Source: JAQBQZ01 sp964554765 (lineage in GTDB: Bacteria; Patescibacteriota; Minisyncoccia; Phycocordibacterales; CAIRYW01). From it: 64,000 nucleotides of DNA. The notes under the pieces were generated by a model. That model was not told the DNA's origin. It made no database searches and saw only the letters and a list, made by a program, of their open reading frames with translations. The DNA lies in assembly GCA_964554765.1 (NCBI GenBank), contig CAZKPS010000001.1, forward strand, positions 1-64,000, in the 5' to 3' direction. Below are positions 33,946 to 44,236 of this stretch, piece after piece. Within the stretch, counting starts at the first letter, position 1. Every line of letters starts with the position of its first letter. Both the position numbers and the translations under genes were made by a program.

Positions 33946-36840
33946 TTACACTGCAAACGGATTGTTCTTTGCCACTGGTGCAGCAACTGATCCGGGCGTT
34001 ACTACAGAATTAGCAACAGGGACTGTCGGTACTGCTCCAAAAGAATTAAGAGGTACCGCTTCTTTTGGTGGTTCCTTTTTATATTTGTTTGAGATTTCAT
34101 CTTCTATAATACCTCGCTCTCGCCCATATGTGAGATATGATAACTCTTTAAGTTTTGCCACAATACCCTCGTCACCCTTCAAAGGAGGCATCGTCTGAAT
34201 GCTAAATGGTCGCACAGGTCTACCATTCGAGAGCATTTTAATATATGCATTTCTGTTATCAAGATTGAGCAAATCCTTTGCAGAAAACACAGGTGCAAAT
34301 TGTTTTTCTAGATATTCAGCGTCGTCTGCTCCGACTCGAAATGCAGAAATAGATCCCACGTTTCCAAAAACAGCATCTTTGATTTTCTCCTCAAGTTGAG
34401 CTATGAATTGATGAGCAATCGTAAGCGAGAGCTTGTACTTTCGTGCCTCAGAAAGAATTTGGGAAATAGAATCAGTGGTAATGTTTTGAAACTCATCAAT
34501 ATATAAGTAGAATGCAGGAAGTGAAGTGCCGAATGAATCTGCGCGAGAAAGTGCAGCCATAAGAATCTTACCAACAAGAATAAGTCCAATAAGGTTCGCA
34601 TTGATATCTCCGAGACGGCCCTTTGATAGGTTCACGAGGAGAATTTTCTTTGTATCCATCACTTCACGAAAATTAAATGTTGAATGTTCCTGAGCAATGA
34701 TTGGTCGCATAATTTCGTTTGAAAGGAACACATCAAACTTTGAAGTGATGTATGGTACCACATTTTGGAGCGATGCCTCCCCTCCTGCCTTGTCTGCGAT
34801 TTCTCTCCAGAACTGTATTACTGTAGGATTCTTACACTTTGAAAGTTTCATCTCACGAAACACTTTTGATGAGAGTACACGAGAAACATCGAGAAGTGTG
34901 TTACCCGATTCTGGATCATCCATCACAAGCAGTACAGCATTTCTAAAATACTGTTCAAACATCGGACCTCCGGCCACCTTCATATCAAAAAGTTTGTTGA
35001 AAATTGAAAGAAGCTCGTTTACCACAAATGTCTTTTGTTCTGGGTATCGCGGGTCATACTCGAGCATATTAAGCGCCATAGGTCGGGGTGCGTATCCAGG
35101 ATCAAAATAAATCACATCTTCATATCTCTCTTTTGGTATGATTGCGAGGATATCCTGGATATCAGATCCATGTGGGTCAATCATGCACACACCATTACCC
35201 GCCAGAATATCCTGAGTAATCATATTTTTGAGAAGTGTAGTCTTACCGGTACCTGTCTGACCTATAACATAAAAATGACGGAGACGATCTTCGTCTGTGG
35301 TAAATATATTTGTATTTTGATTTCTATCACTATTTATACCAAGAAGTGTCCCTTTTGGAGCAAGTCCCAATGGCGCAGGAGCCGTAGCAGCTTTTGACAC
35401 CTTGAGCTGTGGGGACGACACATTATATTGAGGGAAATGCATAATACTTGTCACCTCTTTGATTGAAAGTGGCAAATTCCGCTCATTATCAAACACTCTA
35501 TAAATAAATTTCTTCAAAAATGCAGCCTGTTTCTTTGGAACCACTTCCTCAAAAACTATCTTTGCTCCTCGAGTATTTTCAAACTGATTAAAAGAGCTTG
35601 CGATTTCATAAGCTATTTTGTATGCTCTTTGACTATTTTTTGCGGAAGCAACGATTCGAATGTTTGATTGAAGTATTGGTGTCGACACCTTCTCTCGTAT
35701 TTGTTCAATGATTGACTGATTTTCTGTAGCCTTGTTTGGGGCAATATTTGACTGACTACTCTTTGTAGGTGCGAGACCGAACACTTCTTTTACCCCTTCA
35801 AGTGCGATTTCTTTAAAAGTTTTTGAGAATTGTCCCAATAGTGTATGCCTCACATCAAGTGCTCTTTTGGCACTCCCTCCTCTTTCGAGATCACGAAGTG
35901 ACTCTTGATAGTGCTCAAGATACTTTTCGTGATCCGGGCGGAGAATTATTTGAACACTTGCACCCTCACCATCCCCATCTATTTTTGAATATGTATTGAG
36001 AAGAATATTGAGAGGGTCGAAATCGAATTTGTCGTAACATTTGATAGGAAATATCGGATTACCACGCACCCTCCCCTCCATTGCGACTGTGGCACCATCA
36101 TAATTGAAGATATTATAATCGTCTTTTTTTTCAAACAACTTTGCCTTTGGAAATATGGAGAGGATCTGCTTTTCAAAAAGGTGCGACATTTCGTCAGGTA
36201 CTGAGACATAAAATACGGATTCGAGTGATCCTTCAGGATTGGCAAGCTCGATTGAAAACGACTCATCATTTTGATGTGCCACAGATACCATACCCGCATA
36301 AAATTGTTCCATAGATGAAACAAGTTCTTTGAGTGCCTTTTTTTTCTCTTCTTCATTTTCACTTGTAGGCAAAGAAATCTCAAATAGCGTATGCCGGAGT
36401 GCCTTCGTATATTTCTCAGCCCCCTTCACATCACCCATTGGAAGACCTGATTTTATATATTGAACTAGAAACCTATGAAAGTCGTCTTCAATATGGGGAT
36501 TGTTGAGAAGGGTGAGAATGTCGAGGGTATTACGTAGCCCCCTCTCAGCGAGGATAGCGAGAAGCTCCTCCATTTTGCGATCATGATTCTCTGGCGAAAG
36601 TTCGAGCACTATTTCCTTCTGGTGTACTTCGAGCATCTTGTGACCTTTGGCGAGGACCTCGTCTGGATTTGCTTCTGCATATTTTCTGATCTCTTCTCGA
36701 ATGACACTCTCACGATCCCCGACACCGAATTTTTCTATATAATTTTTTTCTTGAGAAACGACTTTTGCACGGAGATATTCGATCTCTTCTTCGGGAGAAG
36801 AAAATTTTTGAACCTCATTAAGATGTAAATTTTCAGCCAT
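33946..36840 (-). CDS. VirD4/TraG-like membrane-independent ATPase
   Basis: 964 residues. Walker A GQTGTGKTTLLKNM near residue 530; MIDPHGSDIQDILAIIPKER follows; Walker B YLYIDEFQN near 780; SEARKYKLSLTIAHQF then the arginine-containing region. This is the HerA/VirD4 (TraG, DUF87) group used in conjugation or type IV secretion. The N-terminal 500 residues are a CPR-type domain without membrane helices. In CPR these ATPases may drive DNA or protein transfer. It lies 12 bp after the giant surface protein gene. Confidence 0.87.
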   Translation of the reverse strand: MAENLHLNEVQKFSSPEEEIEYLRAKVVSQEKNYIEKFGVGDRESVIREEIRKYAEANPDEVLAKGHKMLEVHQKEIVLELSPENHDRKMEELLAILAERGLRNTLDILTLLNNPHIEDDFHRFLVQYIKSGLPMGDVKGAEKYTKALRHTLFEISLPTSENEEEKKKALKELVSSMEQFYAGMVSVAHQNDESFSIELANPEGSLESVFYVSVPDEMSHLFEKQILSIFPKAKLFEKKDDYNIFNYDGATVAMEGRVRGNPIFPIKCYDKFDFDPLNILLNTYSKIDGDGEGASVQIILRPDHEKYLEHYQESLRDLERGGSAKRALDVRHTLLGQFSKTFKEIALEGVKEVFGLAPTKSSQSNIAPNKATENQSIIEQIREKVSTPILQSNIRIVASAKNSQRAYKIAYEIASSFNQFENTRGAKIVFEEVVPKKQAAFLKKFIYRVFDNERNLPLSIKEVTSIMHFPQYNVSSPQLKVSKAATAPAPLGLAPKGTLLGINSDRNQNTNIFTTDEDRLRHFYVIGQTGTGKTTLLKNMITQDILAGNGVCMIDPHGSDIQDILAIIPKERYEDVIYFDPGYAPRPMALNMLEYDPRYPEQKTFVVNELLSIFNKLFDMKVAGGPMFEQYFRNAVLLVMDDPESGNTLLDVSRVLSSKVFREMKLSKCKNPTVIQFWREIADKAGGEASLQNVVPYITSKFDVFLSNEIMRPIIAQEHSTFNFREVMDTKKILLVNLSKGRLGDINANLIGLILVGKILMAALSRADSFGTSLPAFYLYIDEFQNITTDSISQILSEARKYKLSLTIAHQFIAQLEEKIKDAVFGNVGSISAFRVGADDAEYLEKQFAPVFSAKDLLNLDNRNAYIKMLSNGRPVRPFSIQTMPPLKGDEGIVAKLKELSYLTYGRERGIIEDEISNKYKKEPPKEAVPLNSFGAVPTVPVANSVVTPGSVAAPVAKNNPFAV

Positions 36841-36852
36841 ACTATAATTATA

Positions 36853-39800
36853 TTATTGTACCGATTCTTGGCTACCAGAATTTTCTGTAGACTCTGATAC
36901 TGAAGGTTGAGGAACCTGTTCTATCACAGGCGAAGACGCGGGTGTTTCTGTCTCCCCAGAAGGCTCTGGAGCTGTTTGTGTCACTTCGGTAACCGTGCTG
37001 GTGTCTGATATGCTAGTTGAAGTTGAGGTATTTGTATTTGATGTTTGAGTTGTAGAAGCTGTTTCACTACTAATACTATTATTTGTGGTTGTAGCTGTTG
37101 AAGTGTCTGAGCCATTGTCGCTTGTAGTATTTGGGTTTGGAGCCTGAACTGTTATATGAGAAGCTCCATTATTCAAGAGTAGCTGCTTAAATTCTTGTTT
37201 TGACACACAAACATCATCAACACAAATATCATTCTGTATTCTCAGCTTGTCATCAACAAACCAACTAGAAATATTACTAATTTTTGATGAAATATCATTT
37301 ATCTGACTCTTGATCTCTTTAATTGCACCGATCATTACGGCAACAATTTGATTGTAAGACACTTCTCGTTGATCACTGAATTTATCTGTCTGCAATTTCG
37401 AGACTGCATTTGGGATTGCAAGTTCCACTTCTTGAGCAAGAAGACCCAGTACAGGTTGACCGTTTGGATTGTCTTTCCATGTAAATGATACAGGTTGAAG
37501 CTTTGTAATCGCATCAAGCGCCATCTTTGAATCCAAATTAAATTGAACATCCTTCAATCGAGCATCTGACACTGCATTGAATTCAGAAGCAATAATCCTT
37601 CCTGTCGCCCTTATCGAATACGAATTAGTCCCCGCTGATGTACCTATAGCACCTGCTGGATTGAGATATCCGTATGTTTGGTTCGAGTCTACGGTTACTG
37701 CAACATCGATAGGAAATGCAGGACTTGCTGTCCCAACACCCATCAACCCCCCATTTGTAATTATCATACTTGTAGCAGTCGAAGATCCGACAACAAGCGC
37801 AGGAGAAGTCCCAAGACTACTTGAGTCTACAGAGAATTTCGCCCACGGGGTCGTTGTACCAATTCCGATATTACCTGTTGAGAGTGTTGTAGCGGATCCA
37901 TCGAGACCGGTACCGAAAAGAAGATTGCCGATATTGAGTCCTTTTGTCATTGTTGTTGAAGTAGCATCAATATCATAACCTATTATGATGTTATTTGTAC
38001 CAGCAACTAGATTATTGCCAGCTTGATAACCAATCATAATGTTACTTCCACCAGTTGTATTGTACCCAGAATTATAACCCACAAAGACGTTATTTGCTCC
38101 TGTTGAGTTACTGTATCCGGCACCATAACCAACCATCACACTATTTGAAGCGCTCGTAAGAGCACGTCCTGCCCATGACCCGAGCACTGTATTGTAATTT
38201 CCTGAGAGACTTGATGCACTGATCGCACCATAACCAATAGCAATGTTGTCAGTACCACCTCCACTACCTGAACCTATTGCGAGATAGCCGATACCAACAT
38301 TTCGTGCACCCGTGGTTACACCAGCAAGAGCACTTGCACCTACCGCAACATTCGTATGACCACTTGTTACTGTTGAAAGAGCACTCGAACCAATACCAGT
38401 ATTGTAAGTACCAGTTGTTGTGAAGTTACCTGAATTCGGACCAACAAACGTACTCGCGGTTGTATATCCGTGCAAGAATCTGTTCCCCCCGAGATTTAGG
38501 GTACCTATTGTTGCCGATTGTGTTGTAGGTATATAGAGTGCTGATGTTGATGCGGTTCCTTGTACCTCTAGAGTTGTCTGTGGATTTACTAGACCAACAC
38601 CCAATCGGCCATCTCCAGTGATCGCAACCCTGTTTGGAGTTGTCACTGCACCATCATTTGTCGTACCGAATCTAAATCCAGCTTTACCACCACCTTCGTT
38701 GATAACACTCATCTTGGCGAGTTTGTGCGAAGTACCTTGTGTGTACCAATAACTTGATATTTCATCCCCTGTAAATGAATTCCCCGTGAGCGTGTATCGC
38801 ATCAACTCCCATTCACTACCTGCAATACTATTCGTCTTTGAGAGGTTGAGTGTTGCTGCTGGAGTATTGGCAGTTCCTACACCGAGATATCCATCTCCTG
38901 TTAGCACCATTTTATTTGGAACTGTTGACCCACCATCACTTGTAACACCGAATCTAAATCCGGCTTTACTACTTCCTTCATTGTAGACACTTAGTTTTGC
39001 GAGCTTTGTATTTGAGTTTCCTGCATACCAATATGTTGAGAGCTCATCACCTTGTGCAGCAGTATTTGATGAACTAAATCTCAGATATTCGACTTCGTTC
39101 GCGGAGTTAGCTCCAGAAATATGGAGAAGTGTTGAAGGTGATGTGAGTCCAATACCTACCTTACCCGCGTTTGAAACAACAAATTTTGTGGCAGTAGATG
39201 AACCAACTACAAACGCGGGTCCACTGATACCGTTTGGATTTATTGAAAATTGTGCCCATGGGGTACTAGTCCCCACACCAACACTACCAGTACTATAATA
39301 AATATCAGATCCTGATGTAGTCCATTGTGATGAGCTACCACCTGAAATGTTTAATGAAGATGTCGCCACCCACTGTATTCCCGTTCCAGTAGACTGGAGT
39401 ACATATCCTGAAGTTCCTGCTGATGCAGTAGAGTCGTAGAGTGCTCCTGTGAGAGAGATATCTCCTGCGACTGAAAGTTTCTTCCATGGAGTTGTTGAGC
39501 CGACACCTAGATTGCCATTTGAATGAAATACTGAGTGTGCAGTGTTAGCAGCAACCACAGATACAGATCCTCCCGATGCATTAAGTGTAATCGAACCCGC
39601 CCCCCCACCAGAAGTAAGAGACAACGAACCACCTTCACTCGCACCTATATACCCTAGATAAGCTGCTGCTGCACCATCACTACCTCTTCTAAGATAGATA
39701 ATACCCGCCTGTCCCGACTTACCGACAACCAGATGACTCCCGTAAGTACCTTGAACATCAAGTGCCGAGGTAGGAGATGCTGTTCCAATACCCACATTTC

Positions 39801-42800
39801 CTCCATTTGTCACAATAAATTTTGTTGCTGTAGATGAACCCACTACAAATGATGGGCCAGTAATACCGTTTGAATTGATCGACAACTGGCCCCAAGGCGT
39901 TGTTGATCCGATTCCGAAATTCCCGCTACCATCTATAGTAGCTCGTTCGGTAAGTGTCGAACCATTTGATGTGTAGAATGAAAGTGTTCTTGCTACAGAT
40001 TGACCAATAGCTCCACCTGTTGCCGATTGACCACCAATAGTTGAGTCAAATACGAGTCCACCAACACCATTTGTGATTGCAGAGTTACCGATAGTCCAAC
40101 GAGCAGTTGATTCAGAACTACTATATGAACTTAATGAACCCCCAATCAATGATAGTCGGGTACCTGTTGTTGTCGCACTAGTACCTCCCACAGTCAATCC
40201 GAGTGTTGCGTGTGCATATCCAGAAACAACAAGAGGGTTAGCAGGTGTCGATGTACCAATACCAACCTTTCCTGTTGAATAATAAATATCAGACCCTGAT
40301 GTAGTCCATTGTGATGAGCTACCACCTGAAATGTTTAATGAAGATGTCGCCACCCACTGTATTCCCGTTCCAGTAGACTGGAGTACATATCCTGAAGTTC
40401 CTGCTGATGCAGTAGAGTCGTAGAGTGCTCCTGTGAGAGAGATATCTCCTGCGACTGAAAGTTTCTTCCATGGAGTTGTTGAGCCGATTCCAATATTTCC
40501 TCCCGATGCAACTCTGATTCTCTCTGAACCAGAGCTGAGAATACCGAGCTCGTTTGCTGCAGGCCTATTGAATCCCTGTGTCCCATCTGAAAGACGAATA
40601 CCTTGCTGATAAAAATATGTAGCACCGCCTCCCCCTGGCTGAATTGCAATATTTCCAGTTTGAGAAACGATATTAAATGTACCAGATTGTGTTGATGTTA
40701 AATTTAGACCGAGACTTACATCACCACTATCATTAACCACAAATCTGTCAGCATTTGATGAATTTGCTACGACTAACGCTCTACCTGTTGTAGCTCCAGA
40801 ACCAGTCACCGCAAATTTCGCAGAAGGTGAAGTGGTACCAACACCAGCACTACCAGTAGTGTAATAAATATTTGATCCGGATGTGGTCCACTGACTTGAG
40901 ACCTTGTCATTGAAAGTATTCCAATCCGTCGAAGATAGATATCCGTCCTGAGATGTTCCAGCAAGAGCAATAGAGATTGCATTACCTGAAATACTTAGTG
41001 GGGTTGATGCAGATGTAATCCGATTTGAATACGCGCTATTCCACTCTGTTGTTGATGCGCTGAGTGGAATACTATATCCGGATGTCAGCGAGAATATTCC
41101 AGTTGAATTATTGTAGGTCAATCCTGTTGCACCACTTGAGAGAGCGTCTCGCGCTAGGGTGTTACTAAAATATTTATTGGTTGTCCCTTCAGTGAGAGCA
41201 TCTGTAGTCTTAGATGAGAAGTCAGCATTAAATAATGTTGAAGAGTAGTACTTATTTGTTGAACCCTGTGCTAGAGCATCGGTAGTGGTACCAGCAATAA
41301 CACTAGCGACTCGTGCAGGTGTGTAATAAAGATTTGACCCCTCAGCAAGCGCCGATGTAGTAGTGCCCGCAATAACACCAGCAACTCGTGCATCTGTAAA
41401 ATATTTATTGGTTACCCCTTCGCTGAGAGCATCTGTAGTTGTCGCAGAAAAATATGTGTAGAATGGTACACCAAAATTTGTCAGATTGTTTGCATCGAGA
41501 TAATATGCGCCCTCGTGGCTATCCAATGTTCCTGCCCAATCCCCTGCAGTTGAAAGTGAAATCACATTGTTTGTGATTGAAAGTGGTCCTGATGCAGAAG
41601 TGATTCGATTTGTGTATGCCGCATCCCATTCAGTGGTTGATGCAGAGAGCGGGATCATATAACCACTCTGAAGTCCAAGCGCAAGTGTACCCGATGTTGT
41701 GACAGGTCCACCAGAAACTGTAAGACCAGTTGGTACTGAAAGTCCAACACTTGTTACAGTACCACTTCCCCCACTTACAATACCCAAAGTCGAAGTAGAT
41801 ACGAGATCATAAGTACCACTCGCATTACCTAAGAGAATTTGTCCGTAACTAGGAGCTGTCGATGTACCCGTACCACCGTTTGCTATATTCAGAATTCCAC
41901 CAAGAGTAATTGTTCCCGATGTTGTAACAGGTCCACCAGAAAATGAAAACCCGGTTGTACCAGCTGACACATCAACACTAGTCAGAGATCCACTTCCAGA
42001 TACATTACCCTGTATGATGTTTGTGACAGTACTAGATAATCCCTGTGTACTGTGATATCCCTGTAATGCGATACGCTCAGCTAGATAATTTATCGTATTT
42101 GTATTGAGGGATATCATCTCCGCTCGAAGCCTATTTATTTCGATGGAATTATCAATAGTGAAATAAGAAGGTTTCTCAATCACCTTCTCAACTACCGAAC
42201 CACTTGTCACAGAACTGTTACGTGATTGAGATAAATTTTTCGATATATTATTTATAACATTATCTTTTTTTGTATCAGTAGCCTTGATTGGCTCAAATAC
42301 TGAATTACTTCTCACAAAAAGAGGTACTAACGGATCAGAAATCTTATCAATGAAAAAATTAAATACCGAGCCGACACTTGCAAAAGAGTTTCTACCTACA
42401 GCTTGAAGCGAATCGTCTATACTTTTTTTTGTTTGGAATGCAATATTACCAGACTTTACAGCCACACCACCTATCACGTCTCCAGTTGTTGTAATTATCT
42501 TTTCACTTCCATGCAATACACTATTCCCCACCAAAGTACCTAACACAAAAACATTTCGAACACCCTGAAAGCCAGCCTCACCCATAGCGACGGTGGCTTC
42601 ATCAATATTTTGACTGACAACCTTGGTCACATCTTCGATAGTATTGATAGTTTTTTTACTTAGACCTGTATACCCCTCCACAGCTTTACCCTTGAGCTTT
42701 TTTAAATCTGGGATAAATACTGTAACAGCGGAATCAGCACTCGCAACACCCCGATTTTGTGAGTCAAATACTTTTTCTGACGATGATGGAAAGGATTCAA

Positions 42801-43290
42801 TTGATGGGCTTTTTACTGCCATATTTTCGGCAACCTTCTTTACAATCTGGTTGACAGTAGTGTCCGCATCTCGAATAACCTCACTTGTCTTAGTAGAAAT
42901 TGTATTTTGCACGTGTCCTGCAAAAACACCCAATGCAATCGATGCATCTGCTAATTTGTAACCTGTATTGTTGATTTGGTACTGACTGACATCAAGTACC
43001 CCGTCACCGAGCTTGATGACACCGTCTAGTATTTTGTCTGAAACAGTATAAGTACCATTGTAAATACTTCCGATAGTGCGTGAAGTGTCCGCCACAAGAG
43101 GTTTGTAGAAGTGAACAACACTAGAAATTTTGTCGTTCACTACATCAAGAAGTGATGATGTTGATTGTGCATAAAACGCTCCAATATTTCTAACAGTCTC
43201 ATTGAGAACAGAGGCATGGACACTAAGAGGCGATGATATAAAAATCACCGATAAAAAAACAAAAAGAATTGTACGGAAAACAAATCGCAT
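36853..43290 (-). CDS. Giant secreted repeat protein with S74 chaperone domain
   Basis: 2145 residues. A signal peptide (FRTILFVFLSVIFISSPLSVHA) opens it. Residues ~380-600 hold Ser/Thr/Gly repeats with TTDALSEG-TNKYF(T/S) units. Residues ~930-1560 hold phage-tail-like GVGTSTPxxxxxVxG units. Residues ~1607-1787 are YadA-like head repeats (NVAVGASAL, NIAIGYGAI, NVFVGYNSGY). Residues ~1907-1990 are a Peptidase S74 intramolecular chaperone (SDARLKDVQFNLDSK...LGLLAQEVE). It ends in a Ser/Thr/Pro tail. Such chaperones trimerise and self-cleave fibres. Probably a surface adhesion fibre; function inferred from domains. Confidence 0.9.
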   Translation of the reverse strand: MRFVFRTILFVFLSVIFISSPLSVHASVLNETVRNIGAFYAQSTSSLLDVVNDKISSVVHFYKPLVADTSRTIGSIYNGTYTVSDKILDGVIKLGDGVLDVSQYQINNTGYKLADASIALGVFAGHVQNTISTKTSEVIRDADTTVNQIVKKVAENMAVKSPSIESFPSSSEKVFDSQNRGVASADSAVTVFIPDLKKLKGKAVEGYTGLSKKTINTIEDVTKVVSQNIDEATVAMGEAGFQGVRNVFVLGTLVGNSVLHGSEKIITTTGDVIGGVAVKSGNIAFQTKKSIDDSLQAVGRNSFASVGSVFNFFIDKISDPLVPLFVRSNSVFEPIKATDTKKDNVINNISKNLSQSRNSSVTSGSVVEKVIEKPSYFTIDNSIEINRLRAEMISLNTNTINYLAERIALQGYHSTQGLSSTVTNIIQGNVSGSGSLTSVDVSAGTTGFSFSGGPVTTSGTITLGGILNIANGGTGTSTAPSYGQILLGNASGTYDLVSTSTLGIVSGGSGTVTSVGLSVPTGLTVSGGPVTTSGTLALGLQSGYMIPLSASTTEWDAAYTNRITSASGPLSITNNVISLSTAGDWAGTLDSHEGAYYLDANNLTNFGVPFYTYFSATTTDALSEGVTNKYFTDARVAGVIAGTTTSALAEGSNLYYTPARVASVIAGTTTDALAQGSTNKYYSSTLFNADFSSKTTDALTEGTTNKYFSNTLARDALSSGATGLTYNNSTGIFSLTSGYSIPLSASTTEWNSAYSNRITSASTPLSISGNAISIALAGTSQDGYLSSTDWNTFNDKVSSQWTTSGSNIYYTTGSAGVGTTSPSAKFAVTGSGATTGRALVVANSSNADRFVVNDSGDVSLGLNLTSTQSGTFNIVSQTGNIAIQPGGGGATYFYQQGIRLSDGTQGFNRPAANELGILSSGSERIRVASGGNIGIGSTTPWKKLSVAGDISLTGALYDSTASAGTSGYVLQSTGTGIQWVATSSLNISGGSSSQWTTSGSDIYYSTGKVGIGTSTPANPLVVSGYAHATLGLTVGGTSATTTGTRLSLIGGSLSSYSSSESTARWTIGNSAITNGVGGLVFDSTIGGQSATGGAIGQSVARTLSFYTSNGSTLTERATIDGSGNFGIGSTTPWGQLSINSNGITGPSFVVGSSTATKFIVTNGGNVGIGTASPTSALDVQGTYGSHLVVGKSGQAGIIYLRRGSDGAAAAYLGYIGASEGGSLSLTSGGGAGSITLNASGGSVSVVAANTAHSVFHSNGNLGVGSTTPWKKLSVAGDISLTGALYDSTASAGTSGYVLQSTGTGIQWVATSSLNISGGSSSQWTTSGSDIYYSTGSVGVGTSTPWAQFSINPNGISGPAFVVGSSTATKFVVSNAGKVGIGLTSPSTLLHISGANSANEVEYLRFSSSNTAAQGDELSTYWYAGNSNTKLAKLSVYNEGSSKAGFRFGVTSDGGSTVPNKMVLTGDGYLGVGTANTPAATLNLSKTNSIAGSEWELMRYTLTGNSFTGDEISSYWYTQGTSHKLAKMSVINEGGGKAGFRFGTTNDGAVTTPNRVAITGDGRLGVGLVNPQTTLEVQGTASTSALYIPTTQSATIGTLNLGGNRFLHGYTTASTFVGPNSGNFTTTGTYNTGIGSSALSTVTSGHTNVAVGASALAGVTTGARNVGIGYLAIGSGSGGGTDNIAIGYGAISASSLSGNYNTVLGSWAGRALTSASNSVMVGYGAGYSNSTGANNVFVGYNSGYNTTGGSNIMIGYQAGNNLVAGTNNIIIGYDIDATSTTMTKGLNIGNLLFGTGLDGSATTLSTGNIGIGTTTPWAKFSVDSSSLGTSPALVVGSSTATSMIITNGGLMGVGTASPAFPIDVAVTVDSNQTYGYLNPAGAIGTSAGTNSYSIRATGRIIASEFNAVSDARLKDVQFNLDSKMALDAITKLQPVSFTWKDNPNGQPVLGLLAQEVELAIPNAVSKLQTDKFSDQREVSYNQIVAVMIGAIKEIKSQINDISSKISNISSWFVDDKLRIQNDICVDDVCVSKQEFKQLLLNNGASHITVQAPNPNTTSDNGSDTSTATTTNNSISSETASTTQTSNTNTSTSTSISDTSTVTEVTQTAPEPSGETETPASSPVIEQVPQPSVSESTENSGSQESVQ
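39295..39503. repeat. 209-bp direct repeat in giant gene, copy 1
   Basis: Encodes KLSVAGDISLTGALYDSTAS...QWTTSGSDIYYS. It differs from copy 2 by one base (T/C in the AGA-CCTG words), a sign of recent duplication or gene conversion. Confidence 0.85.
40279..40487. repeat. 209-bp direct repeat in giant gene, copy 2
   Basis: Copy of 39295-39503, 984 bp away, so the two are in frame and the whole intervening block may be the duplicated unit with divergence in between. Confidence 0.85.
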
Positions 43291-43454
43291 TTGGATTTAA
43301 TTTTATCATAAAATTTAATATTATTTTCATAAAAATATGTGGATAAACTATGCATAAAATAACAAATCGCACCTCCCTGCAGATGATAAGAAAAAGCAAA
43401 AAAATTCCCTGTAATTCCATTTACAGATTACAGAGAAATTTCATTCGAAAAAAA

Positions 43455-44225
43455 TTATAATGTTAGGATATCCGCACCGTTCTTTGTGACAACGATAGTG
43501 TGTTCAAAATGGGCACTTCTCTTACCATCAGCAGTCACCACTGTATACCCATCAGAAAGAAATTCCACTCTCGAGGTACCCTCATTGAGCATTGGCTCAA
43601 TAGCAAGAACCATCCCCTCTCTGAGTACCACACCCTGCCCCCTCATTTTGAAGTTAGGAATGAACGGATCCTCATGTTGTGAGTATCCGACACCATGACC
43701 ACCAAGGTCTTCGGCGGGAGAAAAACCATATTTTTTAGCCACTTTTTCGATTGCAACACCAATATCTCCTGTTGTTGCCCCATCTCTCACGACTTTTATC
43801 GCTTGATTCAACGCCTCCTTTGTTGCTTTAAGGAGAAGCTCCGAAGTTTTACTTACAGGTCCTACTGGAACAGAAATAGCAGAGTCCGTATACAGACCCT
43901 CAAAACAAATACCAGTATCAATTGTTACAATATCACCATCCCTTAGGATTATGGGATTCTCATTTGGAATCCCATGAACCACGACATCGTTTACAGAAAC
44001 ACAGAGCGCAGCCGGAAAAGGTCGAGAAGCTCCATGTGGAGTGTATTTAAGAAAAGCAGGTTTTGCCCCCACTTCCTCAATTCTTTTTCGAGCCAAGGTC
44101 TCAAGATATTTTGTCGAAACACCAGCTTTGACTTCGGATGCCAAGAAATGCAAAAGGTCATGGAGAATTTTACCTCCCTTCTTAAGCTTTGTAATTTCTT
44201 CTTTTGTCTTAATTGTAACACTCAT
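43455..44225 (-). CDS. map: Methionine aminopeptidase, type I
   Basis: Removes the initiator Met from nascent proteins. 256 residues. GASRPFPAALCVSVNDVVVHGIPN, then TIDTGICFEGLYTDSAISV and GHGVGYSQHEDPFIPNF, then VLAIEPMLNEGTS: the metal ligands Asp, Asp, His, Glu, Glu are in place. No N-terminal zinc finger, so type Ia. It is the last gene of the secY-adk-map series before the giant surface gene. Confidence 0.96.
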   Translation of the reverse strand: MSVTIKTKEEITKLKKGGKILHDLLHFLASEVKAGVSTKYLETLARKRIEEVGAKPAFLKYTPHGASRPFPAALCVSVNDVVVHGIPNENPIILRDGDIVTIDTGICFEGLYTDSAISVPVGPVSKTSELLLKATKEALNQAIKVVRDGATTGDIGVAIEKVAKKYGFSPAEDLGGHGVGYSQHEDPFIPNFKMRGQGVVLREGMVLAIEPMLNEGTSRVEFLSDGYTVVTADGKRSAHFEHTIVVTKNGADILTL

Positions 44226-44236
44226 GTTTAAGTTTA

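Noticed and set aside
37577..37978. Antisense ORFs inside the giant gene (also 38786, 42623)
   Set aside because: Produced by the repetitive Ser/Thr/Gly codons of the opposite strand; no promoter or terminator.
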